DNA of 32,526 nucleotides from Podila epigama (lineage: Eukaryota > Mortierellomycota > Mortierellomycetes > Mortierellales > Mortierellaceae): positions 1,578 to 34,103 of the forward strand of contig JAAAVE010000097.1 in assembly GCA_015679605.1 (NCBI GenBank). Reading direction: 5' to 3'. Within the stretch, counting starts at the first letter, position 1. Each line of letters starts with the position of its first letter. Both the position numbers and the translations under genes were made by a program. Of the stretch, positions 20,844 to 30,309 are shown piece after piece. The notes beneath the pieces are model-generated. The model was not told the DNA's origin and did no database searches. It worked only from the letters and a program-made list of their open reading frames with translations.

Positions 20844-21161
20844 AACGCAAGGAAGTAATGAGAATAATAATACCATAAATACCACAAGAATGTACCACAA
20901 AGGATATCTCCATCATTGACATAGACATAGCCATTGTCATAGCCATGCCAATGCTGTTTGCTGTTTGCTGTGTGGTGTGTGTTGCATGCAGGAGACGGGA
21001 GAGCCGTGTGGCGAGCAAGCAAGCGAGGGGAGGGGGAGAAAAAAAACACAAGAACAGAACAGAAAAAAAAAAATAACAAAGGTGCGTGTGACATGGTGGG
21101 GTCATGCACATTGCATGCATCCAACCACTCTTTTTTGCTTACTCCTCCACAAAGAAAAAAG

Positions 21162-21185
21162 AAAAAGGGCTTCTGAGCCCTTTTT
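21162..21185. other. Perfect 10-bp inverted repeat with TCTG loop and T tail
   Basis: AAAAAGGGCT (21162-21171), loop TCTG, AGCCCTTTTT (21176-21185). Transcribed in either direction it gives a stem ending in a U run. It lies about 500 nt past SED5 and 660 nt before the kinesin start. Confidence 0.6.
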
Positions 21186-21422
21186 GAGTTTGGGCTGGGA
21201 CAGATTTATGTGCTTTGTCCATCCCATCCTATCCATCATCCATCACAAGATTCCATGTGGTTGTATCCTTTCCTTCCCATGGGCCATGGGTGTATGTATG
21301 CATTGAAAGGCACGCAATGTGTAAAGATGTAGGTGGAGGTGCTTCTTTATTGATTGCAATGAAAGTACAAAGTTGACAAGTGAATTGGTTGTAACTTGTA
21401 ACGTGTAACCAAGTACTACTCG

Positions 21423-21476
21423 ATTCAGCACCAGCATCAGCATCAGCACTAGATTCAGCACCAGCACCAGCACTAG
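21423..21476. repeat. Minisatellite, ATTCAGCACCAGCA(T/C)CAG... units
   Basis: Two adjacent copies of a 24-30 bp unit, each ending CAGCACTAG, with internal CAGCAC/CAGCAT hexamers; the copies differ by one hexamer. Noncoding. Confidence 0.7.
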
Positions 21477-21849
21477 TGTTACCCCTGTCACCTTAAACTG
21501 AAAGCGAGTGGACATTTCTTCTTCAGGGACCTCTTTTTCATCCAATCAGAAGAGAAGAGTGTCGCCCTCGACGCGCTTTTTCTTATTTTTTTATTTTTTG
21601 CCACGGCTTTATTTATTATTTTTTTTTCCTCTTCTTTTCTCTTCTCTCTCTTTTTTCATCTTCTCCATCCATCTCTCTCTTTTTTATTTATACAATCAAT
21701 TCAATTATCATTTTCATCACGCAAAGGAGGAATCATCCACTCCACCTTGCGACCATTATCAACATCATCGTCATCATAATCTGTCAATATTTAAACCATT
21801 CTACATTGATCCCTTCTCTCTCTCACTCCCCACCCCTGTTCAAACCGCC

Positions 21850-22959
21850 ATGTCCGCCTCTTTGCTCCTGGAGATGCTCAGGCGTTCTGGTCTGGAGCAC
21901 TACTACCCCAGGTAAAAAGAAAACGCTCTCATCACCTCCATGTTCCACAGCTCCTACTTACACACAAGTCGACAATCAATCAACCACCCTGTCCGTCATG
22001 TCATGCCTTGCTCTTAATTCTCCATCTCTTGCTGTCCTCATGGGTGTCCTGGTGGTTTTTTCTTTTGCTGCTCAAGCAAAACCAGACACATTCAAACTCA
22101 CAATGTCGCTGTTAAAAAATATAATTATTCCCGTTGGCTAATTCCCATAACTCTCTTTGTACGCTGTGCTCTTTTTTTTTTTTTTGCTTGACTTGCTTCT
22201 TCCCAACCTCTTTGTCCGCCCTTGTGGTATCTCCACTTTCAAGCTTTTCTACGCGCGGAGTCACCCAGGTGGAAAACTTGGTCCAGGTAAAGTTTACTGT
22301 TATTTTTTTTTCTTTGGGGAAATAAAAAAAAAAAAGTAACGGCGGTATCGCGGGAAAGGGGAGGATCGCGGCTTACTTTTCCTGGAAAATACTTCTTTGT
22401 TCAACTTTATGTCTCATTCCAATCCTTTATCCTCCAATGCCTCATGGTGGTCCCCAATGCCCAATTCTAAACACCCGTACAACGTATTTTACCCTCGAAA
22501 ATCAATACGTCATGCATAGCTATCGATGCAAGACTACAGTGTCCTTGGGGTCACGAGCATGGAGGATCGTCGAAGACTCTTTCAGTTGATCCAGTCAATC
22601 AAGGCCGACCTCAACAACGCATCCACTTCCGAACCATCGCCAGTCTCGCCCGCTCCTTCGTCAACATTCCCTGTTTCGTTCATGGCACAGTCTAATGGTC
22701 CTGCTACGAATGGTCTCAGGAACAGTATCAACGGATCGGCTCATGACCCATCCTCCATGGGCTTCTCACGCGGCTATACCAATCCTGAGGTGACTCCGAT
22801 CCCTATTTCAGCGGCCGATGCTCGTCTTTCACTTGGACGTCGATCTGGCGCAGGTGTGTTGAACGGTCTTAATTCATCTGTCTCGAATGGACTGAACCGT
22901 TCTCGAAGCTTATCAAACGCAGTTGCCCCACCTTTTATCCAAGCCTATCAGCAACAACA

Positions 22960-22990
<31 letters not shown>

Positions 22991-25900
22991 CATCAACAGC
23001 AACAACATCATTTGCAGCACCACCACAGTCAACAAATGCTCCGTGAACAATATCAAGAACAACAACAGCAGCAACAACAACAACAGCAGCAACAGCAATT
23101 CCAAATGGAGCGTGAACAGTTCCTTCAGGAACAACTACAGCTGCAACAACAGCTCCAGCGAGAGCAATACCAACAACAGTTGCAAAGGGAACAATTTCAA
23201 CAACAGCAACAACAAGCACTTCAACAACAGCAGCAACAGCAACTATTACAACAACAGCAACAACAGCAGCTACTACTTCAACAACAATTACAACTACAGC
23301 AACAACAGCAACAACAGCAACAATTTGGCGGCCGAAACTTTAAGGAAGCATCGGATGAGGAAGAGGACCCTATTCCTATTCAAGAAGCGAGACAACGCGG
23401 ACTGGATGCTTATTCTGTCCCCACTAATGGAAAGGGCACTTTGGGTCGGAGCACCCATATAGCAAATATCCCTAACGACATGACGGCAAAGATCCGTGTC
23501 TGTGTCCGCAAACGACCTCTTAACAGCAAAGAGATTCATCGAGGCGAAAAGGATAGTGCGTCCGTAATGGGTCGTCAGTTGGCTGTGGACGAACCCAAGT
23601 AATGACCGCCACACTTCCCCGCTTTTCATATTTCTTTTGTTCAATCGTATGACGATCATTGTTAAAAGTATAGGATGGATATTAACGCCAAGGGTTCAAT
23701 GTCGTTCTCTCCCTCTCTTTCTGTCTTCACTCTATCCATAATCTAATGTAGGGTCCGAGTGGATATGACAAAGTTTATTGAAAGACACAAGTTTATCTTT
23801 GACGAAGTCTTTGACTCAGATGCAACCAACGAAGATGTAAGACGATTGGCAACACCCCTTGACACCAATATTTGACATTTTTCAACGGTTATGCTCTGCG
23901 GACATTATTTCTCATATTTTTTTAACCATTTTGTAATGTGGGCACATATTTAGGTCTATCGAAGGACAGCATACCCCCTGGTCCAATATCTTTTTGAAGG
24001 TGGCAAGGCCACATGTTTTGCATAGTAAGCATATATCGTCTATTTCCTCTTCAATCGAAGGAGTAAGTGTAAAACTACGGATGGTCTAATCAAAGAAAAC
24101 TTCTTTTCATATTGATCAGCGGTCAGACAGGAAGTGGTAAAACATATACCATGTTGGATGACAAGCAAGGCTTGTATGTGCTTGCGGCTCGCGACATTTT
24201 TGTCTTGCTCCGGGACCCCGCCAACTCGTATTTGTCAGTGTATATCGGATTCTATGAGATCTATCAGGGTCAGCTCCACGATTTGTTGAATAATCGCAAG
24301 AAGTTGCATGCGCGCGAGGACAACAAGGGCAGTGTAGTCGTAGCTGGGTTGAAAGAGTACGAGATTGTCAATGTGGAGGGATTGATGCAAGTATTTGAGT
24401 ATGGCAACAATGCCCGTAGCACAGGCAGCACCAACGCCAACGCAGACTCTTCCCGCTCACACGCCATCATGCAAATCGTGCTCAAGGATCGTTCAACAAG
24501 GACTGTCGAAGGAAAGCTATCCTTTATCGATCTTGCAGGAAGTGAACGTGGAGCGGATCGTGGTGAGACTGATGTCAAGACGAGGTACGTGTTTTTTTCT
24601 ATGCCTTTTTTCTATGTCTTGTCTTGTTGCAAGATAAGCAGCAGCTTTTTTCTCAATTCTAATGGATCCACTCATCCCCCCAACTTGTTAACTTTCAACG
24701 CACGCCCATGTAGGATGGAAGGAGCAGAGATCAACAAGAGTTTACTGGCGCTAAAGGAATGTATTCGTGCTCTGGATCAGGATAAGAAGCACACGCCTTT
24801 CCGCCAAAGCAAGCTGACTCAGGTTTTGAAAGATTCTTTCATTGGCAACTCGAGGACATGCATGGTGGCCACTATTTCGCCTAATCAGTCTAACAGCGAA
24901 CATACTCTCAATACGCTACGATATGCTGATCGGTAGGAAAAAACAGAAGAAGAAGAGAGCCTTGTCTTACTATATTAAGTCTTGTTTTACTCCAACAGGT
25001 CTTTTACTTGTTACTGACTTTTACAAACTTCTTTTTTTTCGCACCTGTGGGCACAATCTATTGAATAGTGTCAAAGAGCTCAAGTCTGAAGGAGGAGTCA
25101 AGAGCGCGATGGCGGATCAGGACCAGGATTACGCTCGGGATGAATATATGGACGATGGTGGTGGATACGAGACAAACGACATGGGCTCGGCCAATGGACT
25201 GGACCAGGATGACTTGTCGTCGTTTGGGAGTGACAACATTGCCAATGAGGAAATCGATTTGTTGGATGATGAAGAGTTCCCGCATGCACTTGATCATGAG
25301 GAGATGGTGGACCATCCGTTGGTCACCAGCACATATGATCTCGAGCTGGAGGAGCCTATGCCCAGGCAAACAAGGGCCACCTTTGACCAAGGTGAAGACG
25401 TATTATACCCAGGCTCATCTCAATTCCTAAACCAGCGCCAGTCCCTGCTTGCACAACAACAGCAACAACAACAACATCAACAGCAGCTTGTGGAGCCCGA
25501 AAGATATCATGATCCAACCCCAACCAAAGTGTCACCACCTACTCAATTTGCGCGAGCCAGCTCAAGTTCTTCAGGAGGGTCGAGCAAGCTCCGTAAGCCC
25601 GAAGTCAATAGCAGCCGCCTTCCAACCGCAAAGTCTTCATCACCAACAGGAACCAGTGCATCATCTTCGATCCCAGCGCCTCAAAGACTATCCCTCTCCA
25701 GCAGCCACCGTCGAAACTCGTCTAATGCCTCTCCTCCTTTGGGCACCAAGGCCGCCAAAGATACGCGATCCAGCCCAGATAGCGCTTCAACCAATGAGAA
25801 TGGCGTACATGGTAACAGCAACTTGAACCGTGCAAATGGCAAGAGTGCAACGACCGGTTCGCCAATGATGCTGAAGCACCCTTCAGTGGTGACGAAGCGT

Positions 25901-26338
25901 CATGGCGGAGGATCTGGCTCGGCTTCAGGTTCTACATTGAGCAGTCTAGCCTCACCTACTTCGCCCAAGGTGGGTTCAGGTGTGGTAGCCAACACGCCAG
26001 GTGGCACGATCGCATCGCCGTCGTTGGCCTCTGCCTCTCCTCGCAGCACGACAAGCTCTGGAGGCAGTACATGGACGCCGAGCGTCATGGAAGAGTTTGT
26101 ACGGGAACACCGGGCCGAGATGCAAGAAGCCTCGGACCTGACGAAACGGGAGACAAAGTTGCTCAAGAATGTGATGTTGGGCATGTCATCGCCTCTGATG
26201 GCACAGAGTACAGGATATACCAACTCTGAAGAGTCCTTCCAACGGTACTTGGCGGAGCTGGATGAGATTATCGATGGCAAGATGATTGCCATCGTCGCCA
26301 TGTCACAGAAACTGAAGGCTTTGCGGACACCATCTTGA
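21850..26338 (+). CDS. SAM-domain kinesin-13 (KIF2/KIF24-type microtubule depolymerase)
   Basis: Eight exons (21850-21911, 22244-22286, 22520-23598, 23752-23836, 23954-24024, 24120-24584, 24714-24932, 25069-26338) encode 1097 residues. Residues 1-62 form a SAM-like domain ([17 protein letters not shown]...[21 protein letters not shown]). A Ser-rich linker and a Gln-rich tract (179-303) follow. The internal motor (about 357-680) has [11 protein letters not shown], Walker A GQTGSGKT (448-455), switch I SSRSH, switch II DLAGSE, the kinesin-13 KEC motif (KECIRAL) and TLRYADRVKEL. Kinesin-13 motors do not walk; they use ATP to peel protofilaments from microtubule ends in spindle and cytoplasm. The loop-2 KVD triad is RVD here (VRVDMTKF). 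A disordered Ser/Pro region and a C-terminal helix (about 1010-1095, possible coiled coil) complete it. A SAM domain at the N-terminus recalls KIF24 and fungal kinesin-13. Motor assignment is secure. Confidence 0.95.
22949..23323 (+). repeat. CAA/CAG tract encoding about 125 Gln-rich residues
   Basis: Mixed CAA and CAG codons, with scattered CAT, CTA/CTC and GAA, in frame within kinesin exon 3. The longest pure runs are about 15 Gln. Interspersed R-E-Q and L-Q blocks ([16 protein letters not shown]) suggest a coiled-coil as well as polyQ character. Mixed codons limit slippage, so the tract may be selected at protein level. Confidence 0.9.
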
Positions 26339-26752
26339 ATGTTTTTTTTTCTTGTTTGTTTTTGTTATTGTTATTGTTATCGTTGAGGGTAGGAGTGAGA
26401 AGCTGGAGGTTGCAGTGATATAGGAGTCTGCTATTTTTTGTTTTTTTTTCTTCTTCTTCTTCCTGTTCTTTTACAGATTCGCAGAGCGAAACGTTATTTA
26501 TGTGTATAAATTCCCAAGTTGATTATTTATTTATTCCTTTTTTTTTTTCTTTTTGCAAATATATACGTATCTTTCAGGTGCAATCCTGGGTATTGTGTTC
26601 AAAGAGAACTGTTTTGGCTGTAATTTTTTTGCTCCTCTTTCTCTCTTGTTCTTGTCAATGAATGGGAAGCAAAGAAGCAAAAAAAGAACAAGAAAAGAAT
26701 TTGTCGAGCCAAAATGGGAGTAGGGCGCGGTGAGGGGAGTCTTTTGATTTCC
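26339..26752. other. Convergent 3' region, kinesin (+) and SelH-like (-)
   Basis: These 414 nt lie between stop codons of convergent genes. They hold T runs, a GTTATT repeat near 26365 and polyadenylation-type motifs. I see no gene. Confidence 0.5.
26526..26535 (-). terminator. Overlapping AATAAA signals for the SelH-like gene
   Basis: The plus strand reads TTTATTTATT, giving two overlapping AATAAA hexamers on the minus strand about 220 nt past the SelH-like stop codon. Confidence 0.4.
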
Positions 26753-27943
26753 TTAGGCAACCTTTATAGCTGGAACCTCAGTCTTGAGAAGATTGGTAAA
26801 CTCATCCGAGCTTGGGAAAGCCAGACGCCTATTAAATGTTAAATGAAAAAGGGCATTTAGCAGTTGCATTGGGTTTATGGCATTGAACATTGGCTGTCTT
26901 TTTTTTTTCCCTTGTGTGTGTGTGTGCGTGTGTCGTTTTCTTACTTTGGTGGGGCGCGTGAATGTCCACTCCAAATCAATTTGCCTACAAAGAACACGGA
27001 TATGACAAGGATTTAGTTGGATGATTGATCACGAAGCAAAAAAAGGTAAAGGCATCACCCCACACTATGTTCAAACGACTCTTTTTCTGTAAAGAGTTGT
27101 TATATTACCTTTGCCATTGTTGTTCTGTTGACCAAGATAAATCTCAAACTTCTTTGACGAGGGACACACTTCTTCTTGGACGGCAGCGCCAGGGTAGAGT
27201 TGTGCCGTGAGCTATTTTATCACAAAAATGTATGTTTTTGTTAAAACAATAGGTGACCATCAAGATGAAAAAAAAAAATGTCAACGATATAGAATGCTTG
27301 CCAGTCATTTAGACTCACCTTGGTGAGGCGGATAACATTGCTGCGGTATTGTGTGCAAGTTGTGCTGTTTGTTTTGTTGGGAGGAGGTAATATGAATGAA
27401 TATATTCATACAGTAAAGCATTTATAAAGTGCATTGAAAGTCGTAGTTAGTATCATACATCGTCAAAAGAAGGCAGATATTGTGTGTGTTTTTTTTTTAC
27501 CATCGTTCAATCGTAATCTTCAAGTGAGAACCAGCAAAAGCACCCGAGTCTGAAGTGGTTGCCTTTTCATCTTCCTTCTTGACCTTAGAACCGCTTTCGA
27601 TCTTGCCTCGTTTGTTCGTAGATTTTCCGTCTGCTACCTTTGTCGTCGTTGTGTTAGTGGTGGTGGGTTTTGTCTCCTCAGTCTCTGCAGCTCGTTTCTT
27701 GGATGTTACGGCTGCATCAACTTTCTCTCCAGCACTTGACGACGACGACGACGTCTTTTTTGTTGCTGAAGCTTTTGCAGGGACAGACATTTGTTCCTTT
27801 ACAGGTTTAGACTCGGTCACCTTTTTAGCAGTAGTCGTTGTAGAAGACGTGACATTTGACTTTTGTTGCTGCTTGGATACAACCACACGTGTCGAACGAC
27901 GCAAAGGTTGCTTGGTAGATTCAGATTGATTGTCCTTGGTCAT
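26753..27943 (-). CDS. Selenoprotein H-like Rdx protein, Cys (CxxC) form
   Basis: Five minus-strand exons (27943-27501, 27364-27319, 27211-27109, 26984-26945, 26828-26753) encode 235 residues. Residues 1-140 are basic, Ser/Thr-rich and disordered, with Lys/Arg clusters (TSKKRAAE, TNKRGKIESGSKVKKE) that look like nuclear localisation and DNA-binding segments; animal SELENOH is a nucleolar, DNA-binding redox protein. The thioredoxin-like Rdx fold follows: LKITIERCTTCTQYRSNVI, then LTAQLYPG, FEIYL, LIWSGHSRAPPKRLAFP and a C-terminal helix. The active site is C148-T-T-C151, whereas vertebrate SELENOH has CxxU; the Sec position is TGC (Cys) here, so no recoding is needed. The first Cys codon is split TG|C by intron 1. 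Without splicing, translation would stop one codon later. A tRNA-Thr gene lies about 240 nt upstream on the same strand. Confidence 0.88.
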
Positions 27944-28175
27944 TCTCTTTATGCTGATCGATGAGATGATGGGTTGTGTGAAAGAGTGAGAAGAGATGTT
28001 GACTTCTTCCTCATAACCTTTTTGTTTTAAAAAAAAGTCACAAAAGGTACTCCGTGCCACCAAGAAAAAAAAAAAATAGTCGCGTAAAAAGTACCAGGCA
28101 CCATGGTAACTTTCCTTCCACATGGTTCCCACGTGACTGAGTACCTGAAAAGTAAAAAGAAGGCTCACGACTTGC

Positions 28176-28180
28176 AAAAA
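28176..28180 (-). terminator. Pol III terminator of tRNA-Thr
   Basis: Five consecutive T residues on the minus strand, five bases past the tRNA 3' end: the normal RNA polymerase III stop. Confidence 0.8.
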
Positions 28181-28185
28181 GTTGG

Positions 28186-28258
28186 TGCCCCAACTCGGAG
28201 TTGAACCGAGGACCTTCCCATTACGAGTGGGACGCTATAACCACTAAGCCATAAGGGC
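28186..28258 (-). tRNA. tRNA-Thr (anticodon CGU)
   Basis: A 73-nt intronless tRNA on the minus strand. It starts GCCCTTATGG, with D-arm GCTTAGTGGTTATAGC, anticodon stem TCCCA/TGGGA with loop CTCGTAA (anticodon CGT, reading ACG), a five-base variable loop AGGTC, and T-arm CTCGG-TTCAACT-CCGAG. Internal A and B boxes are intact. The acceptor stem pairs at 1-72 to 4-69, has a U-G at 5-68, an unpaired T-T at 6-67, and A-T at 7-66. The genome happens to encode CCA after the discriminator A, although eukaryotes add it post-transcriptionally. It lies between the divergent SelH-like and FYV7 genes. Confidence 0.93.
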
Positions 28259-28689
28259 GAACATGTTGTGCTGCTACCGGAAAGTTGTCAAGATTTTGAC
28301 AATAGCATGAAACGAGGCATTGTCGTCAAGTTTCTGAGGATGTTTTTTGAAAGAGGAGGGACGAATGTTCATTTTTTTTTTTATTGTGCGAAATAACTAA
28401 CCATGAGTATTGCACTAGAACTCATGGTATGAAAGGAATATTTTTCTATTTTAATCCTTTCTTTCCGTTCTCTTTGGTACGGACTTGTTCGACCAAAGGT
28501 CAACCTCCTTTCAACGATCTGGGTGGATGAGTTCGATGGTGACTGCTTTAATTTAAGAACAACACTCTTTTTTTTTTTTTTTTTTTTTTTTGGTCGCCTT
28601 CAACAAGCAAAGAGACATCTCTTCTCCTCTTTGACATCCGCCATCAGACACTTCCATCACACACACATTCATACACACATACACAAAAC
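28259..28689. other. Region between tRNA-Thr and the FYV7-like gene
   Basis: About 430 nt holding the 5' flank of the tRNA (minus) and the promoter and leader of the FYV7-like gene (plus). It has a T20-type run at 28568-28590 and a CATTCATACACACATACAC repeat just before the start codon. No other gene is seen. Confidence 0.45.
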
Positions 28690-30084
28690 ATGCCCAAGGA
28701 ATTAGGATTGCCAAGAGACTCACTCGAGAGACGTCGTGGTGGTCGTGGTGGACCTGCACCTCGTCGTGACCGTCAAGAGGACGGCAAGAAAGTAGCAAAG
28801 CGTATGAGTAACGACTACAATGCACACTTTAAGAATAATGTCGCAGGTGTTGTTACAAAGAAGAAAGGGTTTAACCCCATGGCCAGGGCACATATGGGAT
28901 CAGATGCATACAAAGGACATGGTAAGTAATCCGAAGAGATAAAGAGAGGAACTTTCTTTTTTTTTTATGTATTTCCTTTCGTCCACAGCAACTGACTCCA
29001 AATCGTAACATATTTTCCATTGTCGTGCCTGATATTTTCTTAGCCAAAAAGTTGAAGGCAGATTTGATTCACAAGGCCAAGGTGAAGAAGGATTATGCCA
29101 AGGTTCTTAAGCAGGAAGAAGAAAACACACCCGAGTTTTATAAGCAGGTAATACATTGATTCATTTTTCATTACTAGATATTTTTTTTTTTTTACGTTCT
29201 TTCTCTTTTTTTCTTTTTACATTGTTATGTATAATCTGTCTCTCTGATCATTTGCGGTTTACTAACTTTTTTTTTCCAATCTCTTTTATTGGTTCAATAG
29301 ATCTTTGGCGAAAAAACAATTGATGACGAAGGCAACATTGTGGAATACAACGATCCAAACGCCAATGAGGAGGATGAAGAAATGGAAGATGCCCCTAGCG
29401 ACGATGACAACGATGATGATGAAGAAGACGAGGAAGAGTCTCAGTATTCAGAAGGATCAGATTCAGAAAAGGAAGAAAAATCTACTCCTAAGAACGCTGA
29501 AGTCAAGAAGAATGAAAAGACAAAGCCCGGAAAACAGGACGATGGCACGTTCAAGAGAGCAGCCAAGCCAAACCCATTCAAGGCTGCCATTGAGAAGCGT
29601 GAGGCTGAAAAGAAGGCGATTCAAGAAGCCAGAGAGGTATGGGGTTTTCTTTTTTTTTTCTTTTTCCTCCTCCTCCTCCTGTGTCTCATGGATAACTTTC
29701 TTGACGGAAGGGCTGGTTCAATATTGTATCATCTTTTTTTTTTCTCAAATGAATAAGCTGCTAATGAAAACAAAATGACTACTCCCTTCTTTTTTTTTTC
29801 TATAATAGCGCGCTCAACGTGCTAGAGCAGACGCCAAAAAGGGACGCGATGCTTATTACGCCAACCGGAACAAGACCACCAAAAAGATACAGGAAAAGAC
29901 TCCAAGAGGACAACCAGTGTTGGCAAACCAGATCAAGATGATGCTTGGCAAGATCAAGGATGATGTCAAGGAGAACACATCACGCGCACCAGCCAACCGG
30001 TGGGGTGGTCGCGGGGGTCGCAAGGGTGCAGGACGTGGATTATCAAGAGGTGCCAAGAAGGGTACTTCAAGTGCTCACGCATAA
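28690..30084 (+). CDS. FYV7: FYV7/TAP26-like rRNA-processing protein
   Basis: Four exons (28690-28921, 29044-29147, 29301-29636, 29809-30084) encode 315 residues. The protein is very basic at both ends, with an acidic block in the middle (about 125-160, runs of Asp/Glu), typical of nucleolar ribosome-assembly factors. The C-terminal signature resembles the FYV7 family: a charged helix (KREAEKKAIQEARERAQRAR), then KKIQEKTPRGQPVLANQIKMMLGKI, compared with KKTKRGQPVM...IE.LL.KI in yeast and animal homologues, as I recall them. Fyv7 is a small-subunit processome factor needed for 18S rRNA maturation. Two Gly/Arg-rich patches flank the molecule: RRRGGRGGPAPRRDR near the N-terminus and RWGGRGGRKGAGRGLSRG at the C-terminus, both likely RNA-binding RGG-type segments. 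It is longer than yeast Fyv7 (about 150 residues) because of the acidic insert and tails. Confidence 0.8.
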
Positions 30085-30309
30085 AAAAAGGACCAAAACA
30101 CAGTCTTTTTTTTAAAGCCGTAGCATCGTTTATGAGATATTCATGATACCTCTCTATTCTTCAGCATTCTTATTTTTGCATTTTAAAAAAAAAGCCTCAT
30201 GTTCATACATACTACGACTCTTGATGCTTTCGTCAATCATGCCTTTCAATCTTTAAAAAAAGTATAAAATCTACTTTATATTTCATATTACATTTTAACT
30301 TGAAAATAT
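30085..30309. other. Convergent 3' region, FYV7-like (+) and acyltransferase (-)
   Basis: 225 nt of A/T-rich DNA between two stop codons, with T and A runs and no gene. Confidence 0.5.

Larger units (their letters stand above)
20657..21849. other. Intergenic region, SED5 to kinesin gene
   Basis: About 1.2 kb with no supportable gene. Contents: a T20-type run (20705-20723), an AAAAG/AAAG purine tract (about 20784-20843), a perfect hairpin (21162-21185), a minisatellite (21423-21476) and a pyrimidine-rich kinesin leader (21580-21840). The open frames here translate these repeats. Confidence 0.5.

Noticed and set aside
20753-21545. Minus-strand open frames after SED5
   Set aside because: They translate AAAAG repeats, T runs and a minisatellite into Phe- or Leu/Val-rich strings.
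22923-23462. 179-codon Asn/Ser-rich plus-strand frame in the kinesin gene
   Set aside because: It is the +1 frame of the CAA/CAG tract; the Gln frame is continuous with the SAM and motor exons.
27319-27364. Possible in-frame TGA selenocysteine in the SelH-like active site
   Set aside because: After splicing, both active-site codons read TGC; no in-frame TGA is present.
27497-27501. Stop codon (TGG TAA) ending the SelH-like gene after 148 residues
   Set aside because: A GTAAAA donor overlaps it, and joining to 27364 restores the full conserved Rdx domain, so it is taken as intronic.
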